Positions 11,631 to 21,083 of a DNA stretch of 64,000 nucleotides are shown piece after piece. The notes beneath the pieces were generated by a model, which worked only from the letters and a program-made list of their open reading frames with translations, was not told the origin of the DNA and did no database searches. The stretch is from Lachnospiraceae bacterium. GTDB lineage: Bacteria; Bacillota; Clostridia; Lachnospirales; Lachnospiraceae. Made by a program: the position numbers and the translations under genes. The stretch is taken from positions 1 through 64,000 of the forward strand of contig JAFTXG010000031.1 in assembly GCA_017461725.1 (NCBI GenBank), given 5' to 3'. Within the stretch, counting starts at the first letter, position 1; the number at the start of each line of letters is the position of its first letter.

Positions 11631-12302
11631 ATGAACGAGTTTAAACAGTATTCTGCAAAAACTGTCGATGACGCGATTACCAAAGCCTTAATCGATCTCG
11701 GCATTACCAGTGTAGATCTGGAATATGAAATAGTAGAAAAGGGAAGTACCGGTATCCTCGGTATTTTCAATGCAAAGCCTGCAGTTATCAGTGCGAGAAA
11801 GAAATTTGTTCAGACTCCCGAGGGACAGGCTGTTGATTTCTTAAATGAGATGTTTGCTGCCATGAATATGGAAGTAAATGTTGAGGCTGTTGTAGAGGAA
11901 AATGAGGGAGAGAAAACTATCTCCATCGATCTTTCCGGCAGCGAGATGGGCGTTTTGATCGGTAAGAGAGGCCAGACTCTTGATTCCATTCAGTATTTGG
12001 CCAGCCTTGTAGTAAACAAGGACAATGAGGATTATATCCGCGTTAAGGTTGATACCGAAAATTATCGTGCCAGAAGAAAGGCTACTCTGGAAAAGCTGGC
12101 AAAGAATATTGCTGCTAAGGTTAAAAGAACCAGAAAGTCTGTAGCACTGGAGCCCATGAATCCCTATGAGAGACGGATCATCCATTCTGCTCTGCAGGGA
12201 GACCGTTATGTAACTACCAAGAGCGAGGGCGAGGAGCCTAACCGCCGCGTAGTTATCTCTTTAAAGAGAGAAAAGAGAGAGCGTTACAACAGAGAAAAGT
12301 AA
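11631..12302 (+). CDS. jag: RNA-binding protein Jag/KhpB
   Basis: A 223-residue protein with an N-terminal Jag domain (about residues 1-52), a KH domain with GKRGQTLDSIQYL, and an R3H domain with NPYERRIIHSAL. In streptococci KhpB pairs with KhpA and affects cell elongation and RNA stability. It follows yidC by 11 bases with a GGAGAG ribosome site, as in most Firmicutes. A terminator follows. Confidence 0.94.
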   Translation: MNEFKQYSAKTVDDAITKALIDLGITSVDLEYEIVEKGSTGILGIFNAKPAVISARKKFVQTPEGQAVDFLNEMFAAMNMEVNVEAVVEENEGEKTISIDLSGSEMGVLIGKRGQTLDSIQYLASLVVNKDNEDYIRVKVDTENYRARRKATLEKLAKNIAAKVKRTRKSVALEPMNPYERRIIHSALQGDRYVTTKSEGEEPNRRVVISLKREKRERYNREK

Positions 12303-12310
12303 TTGATTGA

Positions 12311-12367
12311 GGGTATGAAAGACTTCGGCTGCCTACCGCACCAGGGTTTGTCATACCCTTTTCTTTT
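12311..12367 (+). terminator. Terminator after jag
   Basis: Stem GGGTATGA (12311-12318) with TCATACCC (12351-12358), partly extended inward, followed by TTTTCTTTT (12359-12367). It closes the rpmH-to-jag unit. Confidence 0.8.
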
Positions 12368-12445
12368 AAGGTTAATAAAAGAATATTTGATTCTGTTGAT
12401 ATGATGTGATAAACTGGTTATCAAACAGTTAAGTTGGAGAAAAAC

Positions 12446-13855
12446 ATGAAAACAGATACCATAGCAGCTATTTCTACACCTTTGAGCAGTTCCGGTATCG
12501 GAATTGTCAGACTCAGCGGAGATGAGGCGATATCGGTCGCGGATAAAATTTTTCGCAAAGCCGGAGGGGGCTCTCTTTCTGATGCTCAGACTCATACGAT
12601 TCATTATGGCCGTGTATGGGATAAGGATGGAATGGTTGATGAAGTTCTGGTGATGTTGATGAGATCACCCAGAAGCTTTACCACAGAAGATACCGTAGAA
12701 ATCAACTGTCATGGCGGCGTTTATGTGATGAAACGAGTGCTGCAGGCTGCTCTGGAAAATGGAGCCGTGATGGCAGCACCAGGAGAATATACGAAACGTG
12801 CATTCTTAAATGGGAGAATAGATCTCTCGCAGGCCGAGGCAGTGATGGATTTGATTCAGTCACAGAATCAGTATGCGATGGAAGCTTCTCTGGCACAGCT
12901 GGGTGGAGAGGTTTCTCAGAAGATTCGTGAACTGAGAGATCAGATCCTGTACGAAATAGCTTATATAGAGTCTGCTCTGGATGACCCTGAACACATATCT
13001 CTGGATGGTTTTGGGGATAACCTTTATAAAAAAATTGAAGTTTTGTTGATAACCTGTGATGATTTGATCAGAAGTTTCCGAAACGGAAGGATTATCCGTG
13101 AAGGGATCAATACGGTTATATTAGGAAAGCCGAATGCAGGAAAATCTTCGGTTATGAATCGAATCCTGGGCGAAGAGCGTGCAATCGTGACCGATATTGC
13201 GGGAACTACCAGAGATACGCTGGAGGAGCCGGTGAATCTAGGAGGTTTCAGTCTCAATATGATCGACACGGCCGGCATTCATGAGACTGAAGATAAGGTG
13301 GAAAAAATTGGTATAGAGAGAGCGTTGTCAAGTGCGGAAAAGGCTGATATGATCCTCTATATTATTGATGGGTTGAGCGGTGCATCCGAGGAGGATGTGC
13401 AGCTTCTGGATAGATTGAAGGAAAAGAAAACCATTGTTCTCTGGAATAAGAGTGATCAAATCGCCAGTGAAGAGGAAACGGTTTCTTTACAATTGCCTAT
13501 AAACTCTGTCTATTACGATGAATTAAACAAATTGACTGAAAAAATCATTCCTTTTTCTGCAGTAACCGGGGAAGGATTGTCAGAACTGATTGATTTAATT
13601 CACCAAATGTTTTATGATGGGGATATCGGCATAAAGCATCAGTTCTATATCACAAATGAGCGTCATGTGGATGCGCTGAGAGAGGCAGCCGAGAGTTTGA
13701 AACTGGTACTTGAAAGCATTAAAGATCAGATGCCGGAGGATTTTTATTCTATTGATCTGATGAATGCTTACGCTTGCCTGGGTTCCATCATCGGTGAGTC
13801 GGTGGAGGATGATCTGGTAAATGAGATATTTTCCAAATTCTGCATGGGCAAGTAA
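12446..13855 (+). CDS. mnmE: tRNA modification GTPase MnmE
   Basis: A 469-residue GTPase that with MnmG makes the (carboxymethyl)aminomethyl group at U34 of certain tRNAs. It has the N-terminal tetrahydrofolate-binding domain (GIGIVRLSGDEA), a G domain with GKPNAGKSS, DTAGIHETED and NKSD, and the C-terminal FCMGK (C-x-G-K) catalytic end. ATG 12446 is preceded by GGAG; an upstream TTG at 12434 overlaps that ribosome site. mnmG follows after 111 bases. Confidence 0.96.
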   Translation: MKTDTIAAISTPLSSSGIGIVRLSGDEAISVADKIFRKAGGGSLSDAQTHTIHYGRVWDKDGMVDEVLVMLMRSPRSFTTEDTVEINCHGGVYVMKRVLQAALENGAVMAAPGEYTKRAFLNGRIDLSQAEAVMDLIQSQNQYAMEASLAQLGGEVSQKIRELRDQILYEIAYIESALDDPEHISLDGFGDNLYKKIEVLLITCDDLIRSFRNGRIIREGINTVILGKPNAGKSSVMNRILGEERAIVTDIAGTTRDTLEEPVNLGGFSLNMIDTAGIHETEDKVEKIGIERALSSAEKADMILYIIDGLSGASEEDVQLLDRLKEKKTIVLWNKSDQIASEEETVSLQLPINSVYYDELNKLTEKIIPFSAVTGEGLSELIDLIHQMFYDGDIGIKHQFYITNERHVDALREAAESLKLVLESIKDQMPEDFYSIDLMNAYACLGSIIGESVEDDLVNEIFSKFCMGK

Positions 13856-13966
13856 ATGAAAGCGTTTCAAATGTTAATAAACTGAGATAAATGCAGATGC
13901 ATGAAATAGGTTGATTAGCCCAAATGTAAGGTTTTAAATCAAATTAGAGTTGAGAAAATAAAAGTT

Positions 13967-15877
13967 ATGAAAAATAATTTTATGGAAATGATCGATATCG
14001 CAGTGGTCGGCGCCGGACATGCCGGCTGCGAAGCTGCTCTGGCGTGTGCAAGATTGGGGTTTAAGACGGTTGTGTTTACCGTAAGTGTGAACAGTATCGC
14101 ACTGATGCCTTGCAATCCAAATATTGGCGGCAGTTCCAAGGGTCATCTGGTCAGAGAATTGGATGCTCTTGGCGGAGAGATGGGTAAGGTGATCGATAAG
14201 ACCTTTATCCAGTCTAAAATGCTGAATCAGTCCAAGGGTCCGGCGGTTCATTCGCTTCGCGCTCAGGCTGATAAGGCAGAATATACCCGCGAGATGAGAA
14301 AAGTCCTTGAAAATCAGAAAAATCTGACGATCAAGCAGGCGGAGATATGTGAATTGCTCACTGAGGACGCTGAGATCGGAGCGGATGGACACTCCAGAAA
14401 AAAAGTAATCGGTTTGAAAACTCATACCGGCAGAACCTATGGCTGTAAGGCAGTGGTGCTCTGCACCGGAACTTACCTGAGAGCCAGGTGCCTGTGCGGT
14501 GAGACGATCACTTACACAGGCCCCAACGGTCTTCAGGCGGCAAATTATCTGACCGAATCGTTGAAATCCATTGGTGTGGAGATGCTTCGCTTCAAGACCG
14601 GTACACCTGCCCGTATTGATAAGAGAAGCATTGATTTTACGAAGATGGAAGAGCAGAAAGGTGATGAAAGGGTAGTTCCTTTTTCTTTTACTACAGATCC
14701 GGAGGATATCCAGAAGGATCAGATTTCCTGCTGGCTGACTTATACAAATGAAGAAACTCATCAAATCATCCGCGAAAATCTTCATCGTTCACCTCTTTAT
14801 GCAGGTGTGATAGAGGGTACAGGGCCCAGATATTGTCCTTCCATCGAGGATAAAGTGGTAAAATTTGTAGATAAGGATCGTCATCAGGTGTTTATTGAGC
14901 CGGAAGGTGAACATACCAACGAGATGTACATAGGAGGTATGTCCAGTTCCCTGCCGGAGGAGGTCCAGTACAAGATGTATCGTACTGTTCCGGGTTTGGA
15001 AAATGCGCAGATCGTTCGCAATGCCTATGCGATTGAGTATGATTGTATCAATCCGGTTCAGCTGAAATCCTCACTGGAATTTAAACGAATTGACGGTTTG
15101 TTCAGTGGAGGACAGTTCAATGGAAGTTCCGGGTATGAGGAAGCTGCAGCGCAGGGACTGGTGGCCGGAATCAATGCAGCGAGAAAATTGCAGGGTAAAT
15201 CTCCATTGATTTTGGATCGATCACAGGCATATATCGGCGTGTTGATCGATGATCTGGTTACCAAAGAGAACCATGAGCCTTACCGAATGATGACTTCCCG
15301 CGCGGAATATCGGTTATTGCTTCGCCAGGATAACGCAGATATTCGCCTGACACCCATCGGATATGAGATTGGATTAATCGATGAGGAAAGATATAACAGG
15401 GTGAATGAAAAGGTTCGTCTGGTTGACGAAGAAGTTCATCGTTTGGAAAAAACAACAGTTGGTGCAAATCCAAAAACACAGGAGTTTTTACAGCGCCACG
15501 GAAGTACAGAACTAAAAAGCGGTATCAATCTGGCTGAATTAATCAAACGTCCTGAGCTGGATTACGAGATGACTGCAGAGCTGGATCCCAAGCGTCCGAC
15601 TTTGGCGGAGGATGTGAAGGAGCAGGTAAATATCAATCTCAAATATGATGGATATATCAAAAGACAGCTGCAGCAGGTAAAGCAATTTAAGAAGCTGGAG
15701 GGGAAGCGAATCCCTGAGGATATCGATTATTTTCAAGTGAATAGCCTTAGAAAAGAGGCTGTTCAGAAGCTTACACTTTATCAGCCGTTGTCCATCGGAC
15801 AGGCTTCCCGTATTTCCGGTGTTTCTCCGGCAGATATATCTGTGTTATTGGTATATTTGGAGCAGAGGAAGGGTTGA
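13967..15877 (+). CDS. mnmG: tRNA uridine-5-carboxymethylaminomethyl synthase MnmG
   Basis: A 636-residue FAD protein, the partner of MnmE in U34 modification. The FAD-binding [14 protein letters not shown] lies near residue 12, followed by the family's [15 protein letters not shown] and [18 protein letters not shown] segments. The C-terminal helical domain is present. The ribosome site is weak (GAGAAAATAAAAG); nearby in-frame ATGs at 13982 and 13988 are alternative starts. Length is normal. Confidence 0.96.
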   Translation: MKNNFMEMIDIAVVGAGHAGCEAALACARLGFKTVVFTVSVNSIALMPCNPNIGGSSKGHLVRELDALGGEMGKVIDKTFIQSKMLNQSKGPAVHSLRAQADKAEYTREMRKVLENQKNLTIKQAEICELLTEDAEIGADGHSRKKVIGLKTHTGRTYGCKAVVLCTGTYLRARCLCGETITYTGPNGLQAANYLTESLKSIGVEMLRFKTGTPARIDKRSIDFTKMEEQKGDERVVPFSFTTDPEDIQKDQISCWLTYTNEETHQIIRENLHRSPLYAGVIEGTGPRYCPSIEDKVVKFVDKDRHQVFIEPEGEHTNEMYIGGMSSSLPEEVQYKMYRTVPGLENAQIVRNAYAIEYDCINPVQLKSSLEFKRIDGLFSGGQFNGSSGYEEAAAQGLVAGINAARKLQGKSPLILDRSQAYIGVLIDDLVTKENHEPYRMMTSRAEYRLLLRQDNADIRLTPIGYEIGLIDEERYNRVNEKVRLVDEEVHRLEKTTVGANPKTQEFLQRHGSTELKSGINLAELIKRPELDYEMTAELDPKRPTLAEDVKEQVNINLKYDGYIKRQLQQVKQFKKLEGKRIPEDIDYFQVNSLRKEAVQKLTLYQPLSIGQASRISGVSPADISVLLVYLEQRKG

Positions 15878-15984
15878 TGAGACCGTTTAGTATGAAAAAA
15901 TGGGTGTTAAGTAATAACTAAGCATATTAAAACCGTGAAGTAAATTAAAGGTAAAAAATATGCGGAAATAAAGAGGAATCTAGA

Positions 15985-16728
15985 TTGAGTAAAGAAATTT
16001 ATTTGAACCAGATAAAAGAAGCGTTTTTACCGTTGGGGGTTGAGCTTAGTGATCACCAGACAGAGCAGTTTTATCGCTACTATGAGATGCTGGTAGAGAC
16101 GAATAAAGTGATGAATCTGACTGCGATTACCGAATTTCCTGACGTTCTGGTCAAACATTTTGTGGATAGCGGTGCATTGATGAAGGTAATGGACTTGAAA
16201 AACTGCAAAAAGCTGATTGATATCGGTACCGGTGCAGGTTTTCCGGGGATTCCATTGAAGATATTATATCCTCATCTGCAGGTGACGCTTCTCGATTCGT
16301 TGAATAAGCGGATTAATTTCCTGCGCCAGGTGGTGAATGAACTTGGTCTGGAAAATGTGGAGCTTCTTCATGGAAGAGCCGAGGATTATGCCCGCAGAAA
16401 AGAATATCGGGAGTGTTATGATATCTGCGTCTCCAGAGCAGTGGCGAATCTTTCCACTCTTTCTGAATACTGTATACCTTACATCAAAAAGAATGGATTA
16501 TTTGTTCCTTATAAATCAGGAAAAATTGCGGAGGAGCTGGAGCAGGCAGGGTACGCGATCAAAGAGTTAGGGTGTGTACTTGAAAAAAGCGAAGAAATGT
16601 GCTTACCGGGCACGGAAATCGAACGTATGTTCGTGTTTATAAAGAAAAATCGGTCTACACCTGGAAAATATCCAAGAAAAGCAGGTCTTCCTGGTAAAGA
16701 GCCTTTGGTGTCTGTTAAAAAGCAGTAA
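15985..16728 (+). CDS. rsmG: 16S rRNA (guanine527-N7)-methyltransferase RsmG
   Basis: A 247-residue SAM-dependent methyltransferase acting on G527 of 16S rRNA; loss gives low-level streptomycin resistance in other bacteria. The SAM motif DIGTGAGFPGIPLKI and the C-terminal RSTPGKYPRKAGLPGKEPL match the Firmicute family. It starts at TTG, with GAGGA eight bases upstream. The 107-base gap after mnmG shows nothing distinctive. Confidence 0.95.
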   Translation: MSKEIYLNQIKEAFLPLGVELSDHQTEQFYRYYEMLVETNKVMNLTAITEFPDVLVKHFVDSGALMKVMDLKNCKKLIDIGTGAGFPGIPLKILYPHLQVTLLDSLNKRINFLRQVVNELGLENVELLHGRAEDYARRKEYRECYDICVSRAVANLSTLSEYCIPYIKKNGLFVPYKSGKIAEELEQAGYAIKELGCVLEKSEEMCLPGTEIERMFVFIKKNRSTPGKYPRKAGLPGKEPLVSVKKQ

Positions 16729-16813
16729 TTGAAATAAACTGTTTTGCTGACGGAAATTGTATTTTGTCTGCAGACAGTAAAATATAAAGAAGAAATATAT
16801 ATGGAGGATGAGT

Positions 16814-17800
16814 ATGGCTGGAAATCATAGTCCCTATGGAACTATTTCTCGAGGAGATTCTTCCAGAAGGAGGAGAAAGCGCAGAGATGACACGATACGT
16901 ACTATTCTTGCAGTTGTACTGGTTTGTGTTCTTGTATTACTGATCGGTTTTCTGGGAGTGAATGCTCTAAAGGGAAATGAGTCAACAAATAAGGATAACG
17001 AAACTAATAGTGGTGAAGAAATTAATCAGAATGGAACCCAGGATTCGACTGAAGGAGAAACGCCGGAAGCTACTGAAGAACAGACACCGGAGCAGACGGA
17101 GGAACCGACTGAACCGCCTTATGTACCGGAAACAGTGACGAAAGAGCATATAGTCTGGCTGGATGCTGGACATGGTGGCGACGACTGGGGAAGCGCAGAA
17201 TGGGTTAGAAATGAAGCTGGTCAGATTATTGATGCGAATGGAAAAGCTACCACGGAGGAAGCAGCAGATGGTCAGTGGGTTGTGAGAGAGAAACATGACA
17301 CATTGGACCTGTCTCTTCTTATTCAGCAGGAGCTTGAGGCAAGAGGAGTTACCGTTATCATGACGAGAACGGATGATACATATGTACATCGATTTGATCG
17401 AGCGGCTCAGGCAAACGAGTCTGGAGCAGAATGTTTTGTATCCATTCATCGAAATTATATGTTGGGTGATCGGGAACAGTGCGGTATTGAAGCATGGCTG
17501 GTTAATGAGATAACAAGAGCAGAAAAACCCGGCAAGGAAAAAGACGAAGATTTGACTGGATTTATATTTGATGAACTGACAGCTCTGGGTGATAAGACAA
17601 ATGGAATTTTAGGTATATTTAAAGAAACTGATCCTACACAGGATATTTCTGTTTTATTTAGAACCAATATGCCGGCTGTTTTGTTAGAAATGGGTTATAT
17701 GTCAAATGATTCTGACAATGAAAAATACGAACTGTACATGCAGGATTATGCGGTAGCTATTGCAGACGGTATTGTGCAGTGGTTAAAAACTCAGGAATGA
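16814..17800 (+). CDS. Membrane-anchored N-acetylmuramoyl-L-alanine amidase
   Basis: A 328-residue Amidase_3 cell-wall hydrolase. It has a basic cytoplasmic head (SRRRRKRRDD), one membrane helix (about residues 28-50), a Thr/Glu/Pro-rich linker, then the zinc amidase domain. Likely zinc ligands and catalytic residues are the His of LDAGHGG, the Glu of VREKH, the His of SIHRN and the Glu of LLEMGY. A stretch between the first His and the Glu (about residues 125-155) is longer than usual. The ATG at 16814 sits six bases after GGAGG. The anchored outward-facing topology suggests a role in wall remodelling; the exact paralogue is unknown. Confidence 0.85.
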   Translation: MAGNHSPYGTISRGDSSRRRRKRRDDTIRTILAVVLVCVLVLLIGFLGVNALKGNESTNKDNETNSGEEINQNGTQDSTEGETPEATEEQTPEQTEEPTEPPYVPETVTKEHIVWLDAGHGGDDWGSAEWVRNEAGQIIDANGKATTEEAADGQWVVREKHDTLDLSLLIQQELEARGVTVIMTRTDDTYVHRFDRAAQANESGAECFVSIHRNYMLGDREQCGIEAWLVNEITRAEKPGKEKDEDLTGFIFDELTALGDKTNGILGIFKETDPTQDISVLFRTNMPAVLLEMGYMSNDSDNEKYELYMQDYAVAIADGIVQWLKTQE

Positions 17801-17808
17801 GAAATTAG

Positions 17809-17842
17809 TTAAAGGGATGTTTCACGTGAAACATCCCTTTAA
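17809..17842. promoter_or_regulatory. parS site 1 inside a 34-bp palindrome
   Basis: The 16-bp consensus parS TGTTTCACGTGAAACA is at 17818-17833. It is the centre of a perfect 34-bp palindrome, which also forms a hairpin nine bases after the amidase stop codon and could act as its terminator. ParB binds parS and spreads to organise the origin region. Confidence 0.92.
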
Positions 17843-17922
17843 TTGTATATAATATATTGTTCTTTATAAAATGTATGTTCTTTATATATATGTGTTTTGT
17901 AAAATATATTGTGTTTTAGTTG

Positions 17923-17938
17923 TGTTTCACGTGAAACA
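17923..17938. promoter_or_regulatory. parS site 2
   Basis: Second exact copy of TGTTTCACGTGAAACA, 105 bases from the first, in an AT-rich spacer just ahead of the aminoglycoside kinase gene and its promoter. Confidence 0.92.
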
Positions 17939-17951
17939 TTTTATCAATGTA

Positions 17952-17980
17952 GTGACAAGTGAAAAAATCTCTTGTATAAT
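17952..17980 (+). promoter_or_regulatory. Promoter of the APH-type gene
   Basis: -35 GTGACA (17952-17957), 17-base spacer, perfect -10 TATAAT (17975-17980), placed 34 bases before the chosen start and 14 bases after parS site 2. ParB spreading could influence it. Confidence 0.65.
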
Positions 17981-18014
17981 GAAAAGACGATAATTATAAG
18001 TGGAGACTTCGTAT

Positions 18015-18815
18015 ATGCAAAGTCAGATCAGTGATATTCCTTTGGAAATTTTGGAGTTCATTAAGGATAAACCATTTCATTTCAATGAAATAGGTATGTC
18101 AGACTCTCAAGTGATTTGTTTTGATAATATGTATTTAAAAATAGAAAATGCAAGCGAAGAATCAGATAACGAGCATCGCATAATGACATGGTTAAATGGG
18201 AAAATTCCTGTTCCGAAAATAATTTGTTCAAACAAGGTAAATAAAAAGAATTATCTGTTGATGAGTCGAATCAATGGAAAAATGGCTTGTGACGAACAAT
18301 ATATGCAAAATCCGGATTTGTTAGTCAAATTGTTAGCTGATGGTTTGAAAATGTTGTGGAGTGTAGATATCAGTGATTGCCATTATGATAATTCATTGTG
18401 TAATAAGCTTCAATTGGCAGAACAGCGTGTAAAATTAAATCTTTGCAGTATGGAGGATGTTGAAAAAGATACTTATGGTGAAAATGGGTTTAAAAATCCT
18501 GAAGATCTGCTTCATTGGTTGAAGGATAATCAACCGACGGAAGATATCGTGTTTTCCCATGGTGACTATTGCTTGCCAAATATTTTCTTTGAGTGTGATC
18601 AAATATCCGGATTCATTGACTTAGGAAGAAGTGGAAAAGCAGACCGATATCAGGACATAGCTCTTTGTTATCGAAGTCTTGTTCATAACGCTGATGGAAC
18701 ATATGGCGGGAAAGTGTATTCTCAATTAAACCCCGAAAGGTTATTTGAAGAATTAGAGATCGAACCGGATTGGGATAAATTAAAGTATTATATTCTGCTG
18801 GATGAATTATTCTGA
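18015..18815 (+). CDS. APH(3')-family aminoglycoside O-phosphotransferase
   Basis: A 266-residue kinase of the aminoglycoside 3'-phosphotransferase family, which uses ATP to phosphorylate kanamycin- and neomycin-type drugs. Visible are the catalytic loop FSHGDYCLPNIFF (Asp184, Asn189), the metal-binding GFIDLGRSGKADRYQDIAL (Asp202) and the family-typical end KYYILLDELF. Length matches APH(3') enzymes (about 264). ATG 18015 has GGAG nine bases upstream; GTG 18000 is an alternative. The gene is visibly AT-richer than its neighbours and lies between parS sites ahead of parA, which suggests acquisition. Its substrate cannot be known from sequence alone. Confidence 0.88.
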   Translation: MQSQISDIPLEILEFIKDKPFHFNEIGMSDSQVICFDNMYLKIENASEESDNEHRIMTWLNGKIPVPKIICSNKVNKKNYLLMSRINGKMACDEQYMQNPDLLVKLLADGLKMLWSVDISDCHYDNSLCNKLQLAEQRVKLNLCSMEDVEKDTYGENGFKNPEDLLHWLKDNQPTEDIVFSHGDYCLPNIFFECDQISGFIDLGRSGKADRYQDIALCYRSLVHNADGTYGGKVYSQLNPERLFEELEIEPDWDKLKYYILLDELF

Positions 18816-18857
18816 ATTAATGTGAAAAATGGTGAGCTATGGTGAAATGTTATTTTA

Positions 18858-18873
18858 TGTTTCACGTGAAACC
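18858..18873. promoter_or_regulatory. parS site 3 (15 of 16)
   Basis: TGTTTCACGTGAAACC differs from consensus only in the last base. It lies 132 bases before parA. A possible -10 TATACT (18899-18904) follows 25 bases later, so ParB could repress parA transcription from here; the -35 is poor. Confidence 0.85.
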
Positions 18874-19005
18874 TCTTTCACTGTGCAGGAATTTGTGATA
18901 TACTATGGATAATTAACGTGTGATCAGTAAATTTGCGTTTTGAACGTGTGAATAAACGTTAATATAGTTAAATATAGTAGGGATTGAATTTGATGGGAGG
19001 TTACT

Positions 19006-19770
19006 GTGGGTAGAATTATAGCAATTGCAAATCAGAAAGGTGGCGTAGGAAAAACTACGACGGCAATCAATTTGTCAGCTTGTTTGGCAGAAGCGGGTAA
19101 AAAAGTTCTTATGCTGGATTGTGATCCCCAGGGAAATGCGACCAGCGGACTTGGTGTAAATAAAAACACTGCAGAAATAACCTCCTATGATATTTTGATT
19201 GGGGAGGCGACGGCCGAGGAGGCAATCATACATACGGAATATGAAAGATTGGATATTATTGCATCTAATATTAATTTGTCCGGCGCGGAGATTGAACTGA
19301 TTGGTATTGAACAGAAGGAGTTTATTTTAAAGAAGCAGATTGATACGATTAAAGATCGGTATGATTTTATTATTATTGATTGTCCTCCTTCATTAAATAT
19401 GCTTACTGTCAATGCGATGACGACAGCAGATACTGTTCTGGTACCGATTCAGTGTGAATATTATGCGCTGGAGGGCTTGAGTCAGCTGATTCATACCATA
19501 AATCTGGTGAATCAGCGATTAAATCCCAGACTTAAAATGGAAGGCGTCGTGTTTACAATGTATGATGCCAGAACGAATTTGTCGTTGCAGGTCGTTGAGA
19601 ATGTAAAGTCTAATCTCAAGCAGACGATTTATAAAACGATTATTCCTCGTAATGTTCGATTGGCAGAGGCACCAAGCCATGGAATGCCGATTAATGTTTA
19701 TGATAGCCGATCTGCAGGAGCTGAGAGCTATCGATTGTTGGCTGAAGAGGTGATCGAGCATGTAGAGTAA
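19006..19770 (+). CDS. parA: Chromosome-partitioning ATPase ParA/Soj
   Basis: A 254-residue deviant Walker ATPase that moves ParB-parS complexes and, in Bacillus, modulates DnaA. The deviant P-loop KGGVGKTT lies near residue 10, DCDPQGNATSGLG and DCPPSLNMLT follow, and the length matches Soj. It starts at GTG with GGGAGG five bases upstream. It lies next to three parS sites and 128 bases before parB. Confidence 0.95.
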   Translation: MGRIIAIANQKGGVGKTTTAINLSACLAEAGKKVLMLDCDPQGNATSGLGVNKNTAEITSYDILIGEATAEEAIIHTEYERLDIIASNINLSGAEIELIGIEQKEFILKKQIDTIKDRYDFIIIDCPPSLNMLTVNAMTTADTVLVPIQCEYYALEGLSQLIHTINLVNQRLNPRLKMEGVVFTMYDARTNLSLQVVENVKSNLKQTIYKTIIPRNVRLAEAPSHGMPINVYDSRSAGAESYRLLAEEVIEHVE

Positions 19771-19898
19771 GCTAATTAGAATGCTTTCTGTTCATGATGA
19801 AATTTAAGTGTAGTGATTTGATTTTATAGAAAAAAGATGTAGTATTCGTATAGAAATAGCTAAGAAATTTTATGATAGATAAGGGACAGGTGTAAAGG

Positions 19899-20984
19899 AT
19901 GGCTAAGGCGAGAAAAGGTGGATTAGGAAAAGGTCTCGACTCTCTGATTCCTCAGGTGATTACAGAAAACCCTGCACAGGAAAAGCAGAAAGAGAAAATT
20001 GTCGAAAAAGAGGTTATCGTTGAAAAACCGGTTATTGTAGAGAAAGAAGTAATTGTAGAGAAGCCGGTATATTTGGAGAAAGAGGTAGTTGTAGAGAAAC
20101 CGGTTATCGTCGAAAAAGAAGTTGTCGTCGAAAAAGAGGTCGTAGTTGAAAAAGAAGTTGTTGTGGAAAAGGAAGTACTTGTAGAAAAATATGAGCAGAT
20201 GATGGATATCAATTTGATCGAGCCTAACCGCGAGCAGCCCAGAAAGAAATTTGATCAGGATGCGTTGGAGGAATTGGCGGATTCCATCGCTAATTATGGT
20301 GTCTTGCAGCCGATTTTAGTACAAAAAAAGGATGATTACTATGCAATTATTGCCGGCGAGCGCCGTTGGCGAGCAGCTAAGCTGGCAAGATGTAAGGAAG
20401 TTCCGGTAATTATTAAGGATTATACTGACCGTGAACGTATGGAGATTGCATTAATTGAGAATATTCAAAGAGAGAACTTGAATCCGATTGAAGAAGCGAT
20501 GGCTTATCAGAGTTTGATTCAGGAATATGAATTGAAGCATGAAGAAATTGCTGAACGTGTTTCAAAGAGCAGGTCTGCGATTACCAACACGATGAGACTT
20601 TTAAAACTGGATAAACGTGTTCAGGAAATGTTGGTCGATGAAATGATTTCTATGGGACATGCAAGAGCGCTTCTCGGCGTGGAGGACGGCGACATCCAGT
20701 TAAAGATAGCTGAGCGTATTGTTGAGAAGTCCCTGAGTGTAAGAGAAGCAGAAAAACTGGTAAAAGAGATCAGTAAGCCTGCTATGGAAACGAAAAAAAA
20801 TCAGGAAAATCCTGCCGTCGCAGCAGCTTACCGAAGCAGTGAGGATAAATTGAAGCTGATTTTGGGGACAAAGGTCGCAATCCAGCGAAAAGATGAGAAT
20901 AAGGGGAAAATTGAAATTTCCTATTATTCTTTAGAGGAGCTGGAGCGTATCATGGAATTGCTGGAAACTTGCGGACATAATTAA
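19899..20984 (+). CDS. parB: Chromosome-partitioning protein ParB/Spo0J with repeat tail
   Basis: A 361-residue CTP-dependent clamp that loads at parS. It opens with the ParA-activating GGLGKGLDSLIP, then residues 33-98 are eleven hexads of the form VxVEK[E/P], then the core: PNREQPRKKF, the CTP-binding GERRWRAAK, ENIQRENLNPIEEA, the helix-turn-helix (HEEIAERVSKSRSAITNTMR) and a C-terminal dimerisation domain. Without the repeats it would be about 295 residues, the usual Firmicute size. The repeat separates the ParA-contacting tip from the clamp. ATG 19899 follows an AGGTG ribosome site. Confidence 0.95.
   Translation: MAKARKGGLGKGLDSLIPQVITENPAQEKQKEKIVEKEVIVEKPVIVEKEVIVEKPVYLEKEVVVEKPVIVEKEVVVEKEVVVEKEVVVEKEVLVEKYEQMMDINLIEPNREQPRKKFDQDALEELADSIANYGVLQPILVQKKDDYYAIIAGERRWRAAKLARCKEVPVIIKDYTDRERMEIALIENIQRENLNPIEEAMAYQSLIQEYELKHEEIAERVSKSRSAITNTMRLLKLDKRVQEMLVDEMISMGHARALLGVEDGDIQLKIAERIVEKSLSVREAEKLVKEISKPAMETKKNQENPAVAAAYRSSEDKLKLILGTKVAIQRKDENKGKIEISYYSLEELERIMELLETCGHN
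19995..20192 (+). repeat. Eleven 18-bp tandem repeats inside parB
   Basis: 198 bases coding for eleven hexapeptides: KIVEKE, VIVEKP, VIVEKE, VIVEKP, VYLEKE, VVVEKP, VIVEKE, three VVVEKE and VLVEKY. Synonymous codons vary between units (GTT/GTC/GTA, GAA/GAG), so most copies are not recent duplicates. The alternating hydrophobic and charged pattern would suit an extended beta or stiff linker. Confidence 0.9.
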
Positions 20985-21083
20985 TGAATCCTGGAAATAT
21001 GCGGAGTTTAACGAAAATGGGGATTCTGAATACAGACAGTAAATCGTGTGTGAAGGTTAAAAGAATTACTGAAAGAGGATTGT

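Noticed and set aside
13860..13873. cre-like catabolite site TGAAAGCGTTTCAA between mnmE and mnmG
   Set aside because: One base short of the symmetric cre consensus and next to housekeeping tRNA-modification genes; likely chance.
19952..20212. Ser/Thr/Phe-repeat open frame opposite parB
   Set aside because: It is simply the reverse reading of the 18-bp parB repeats.
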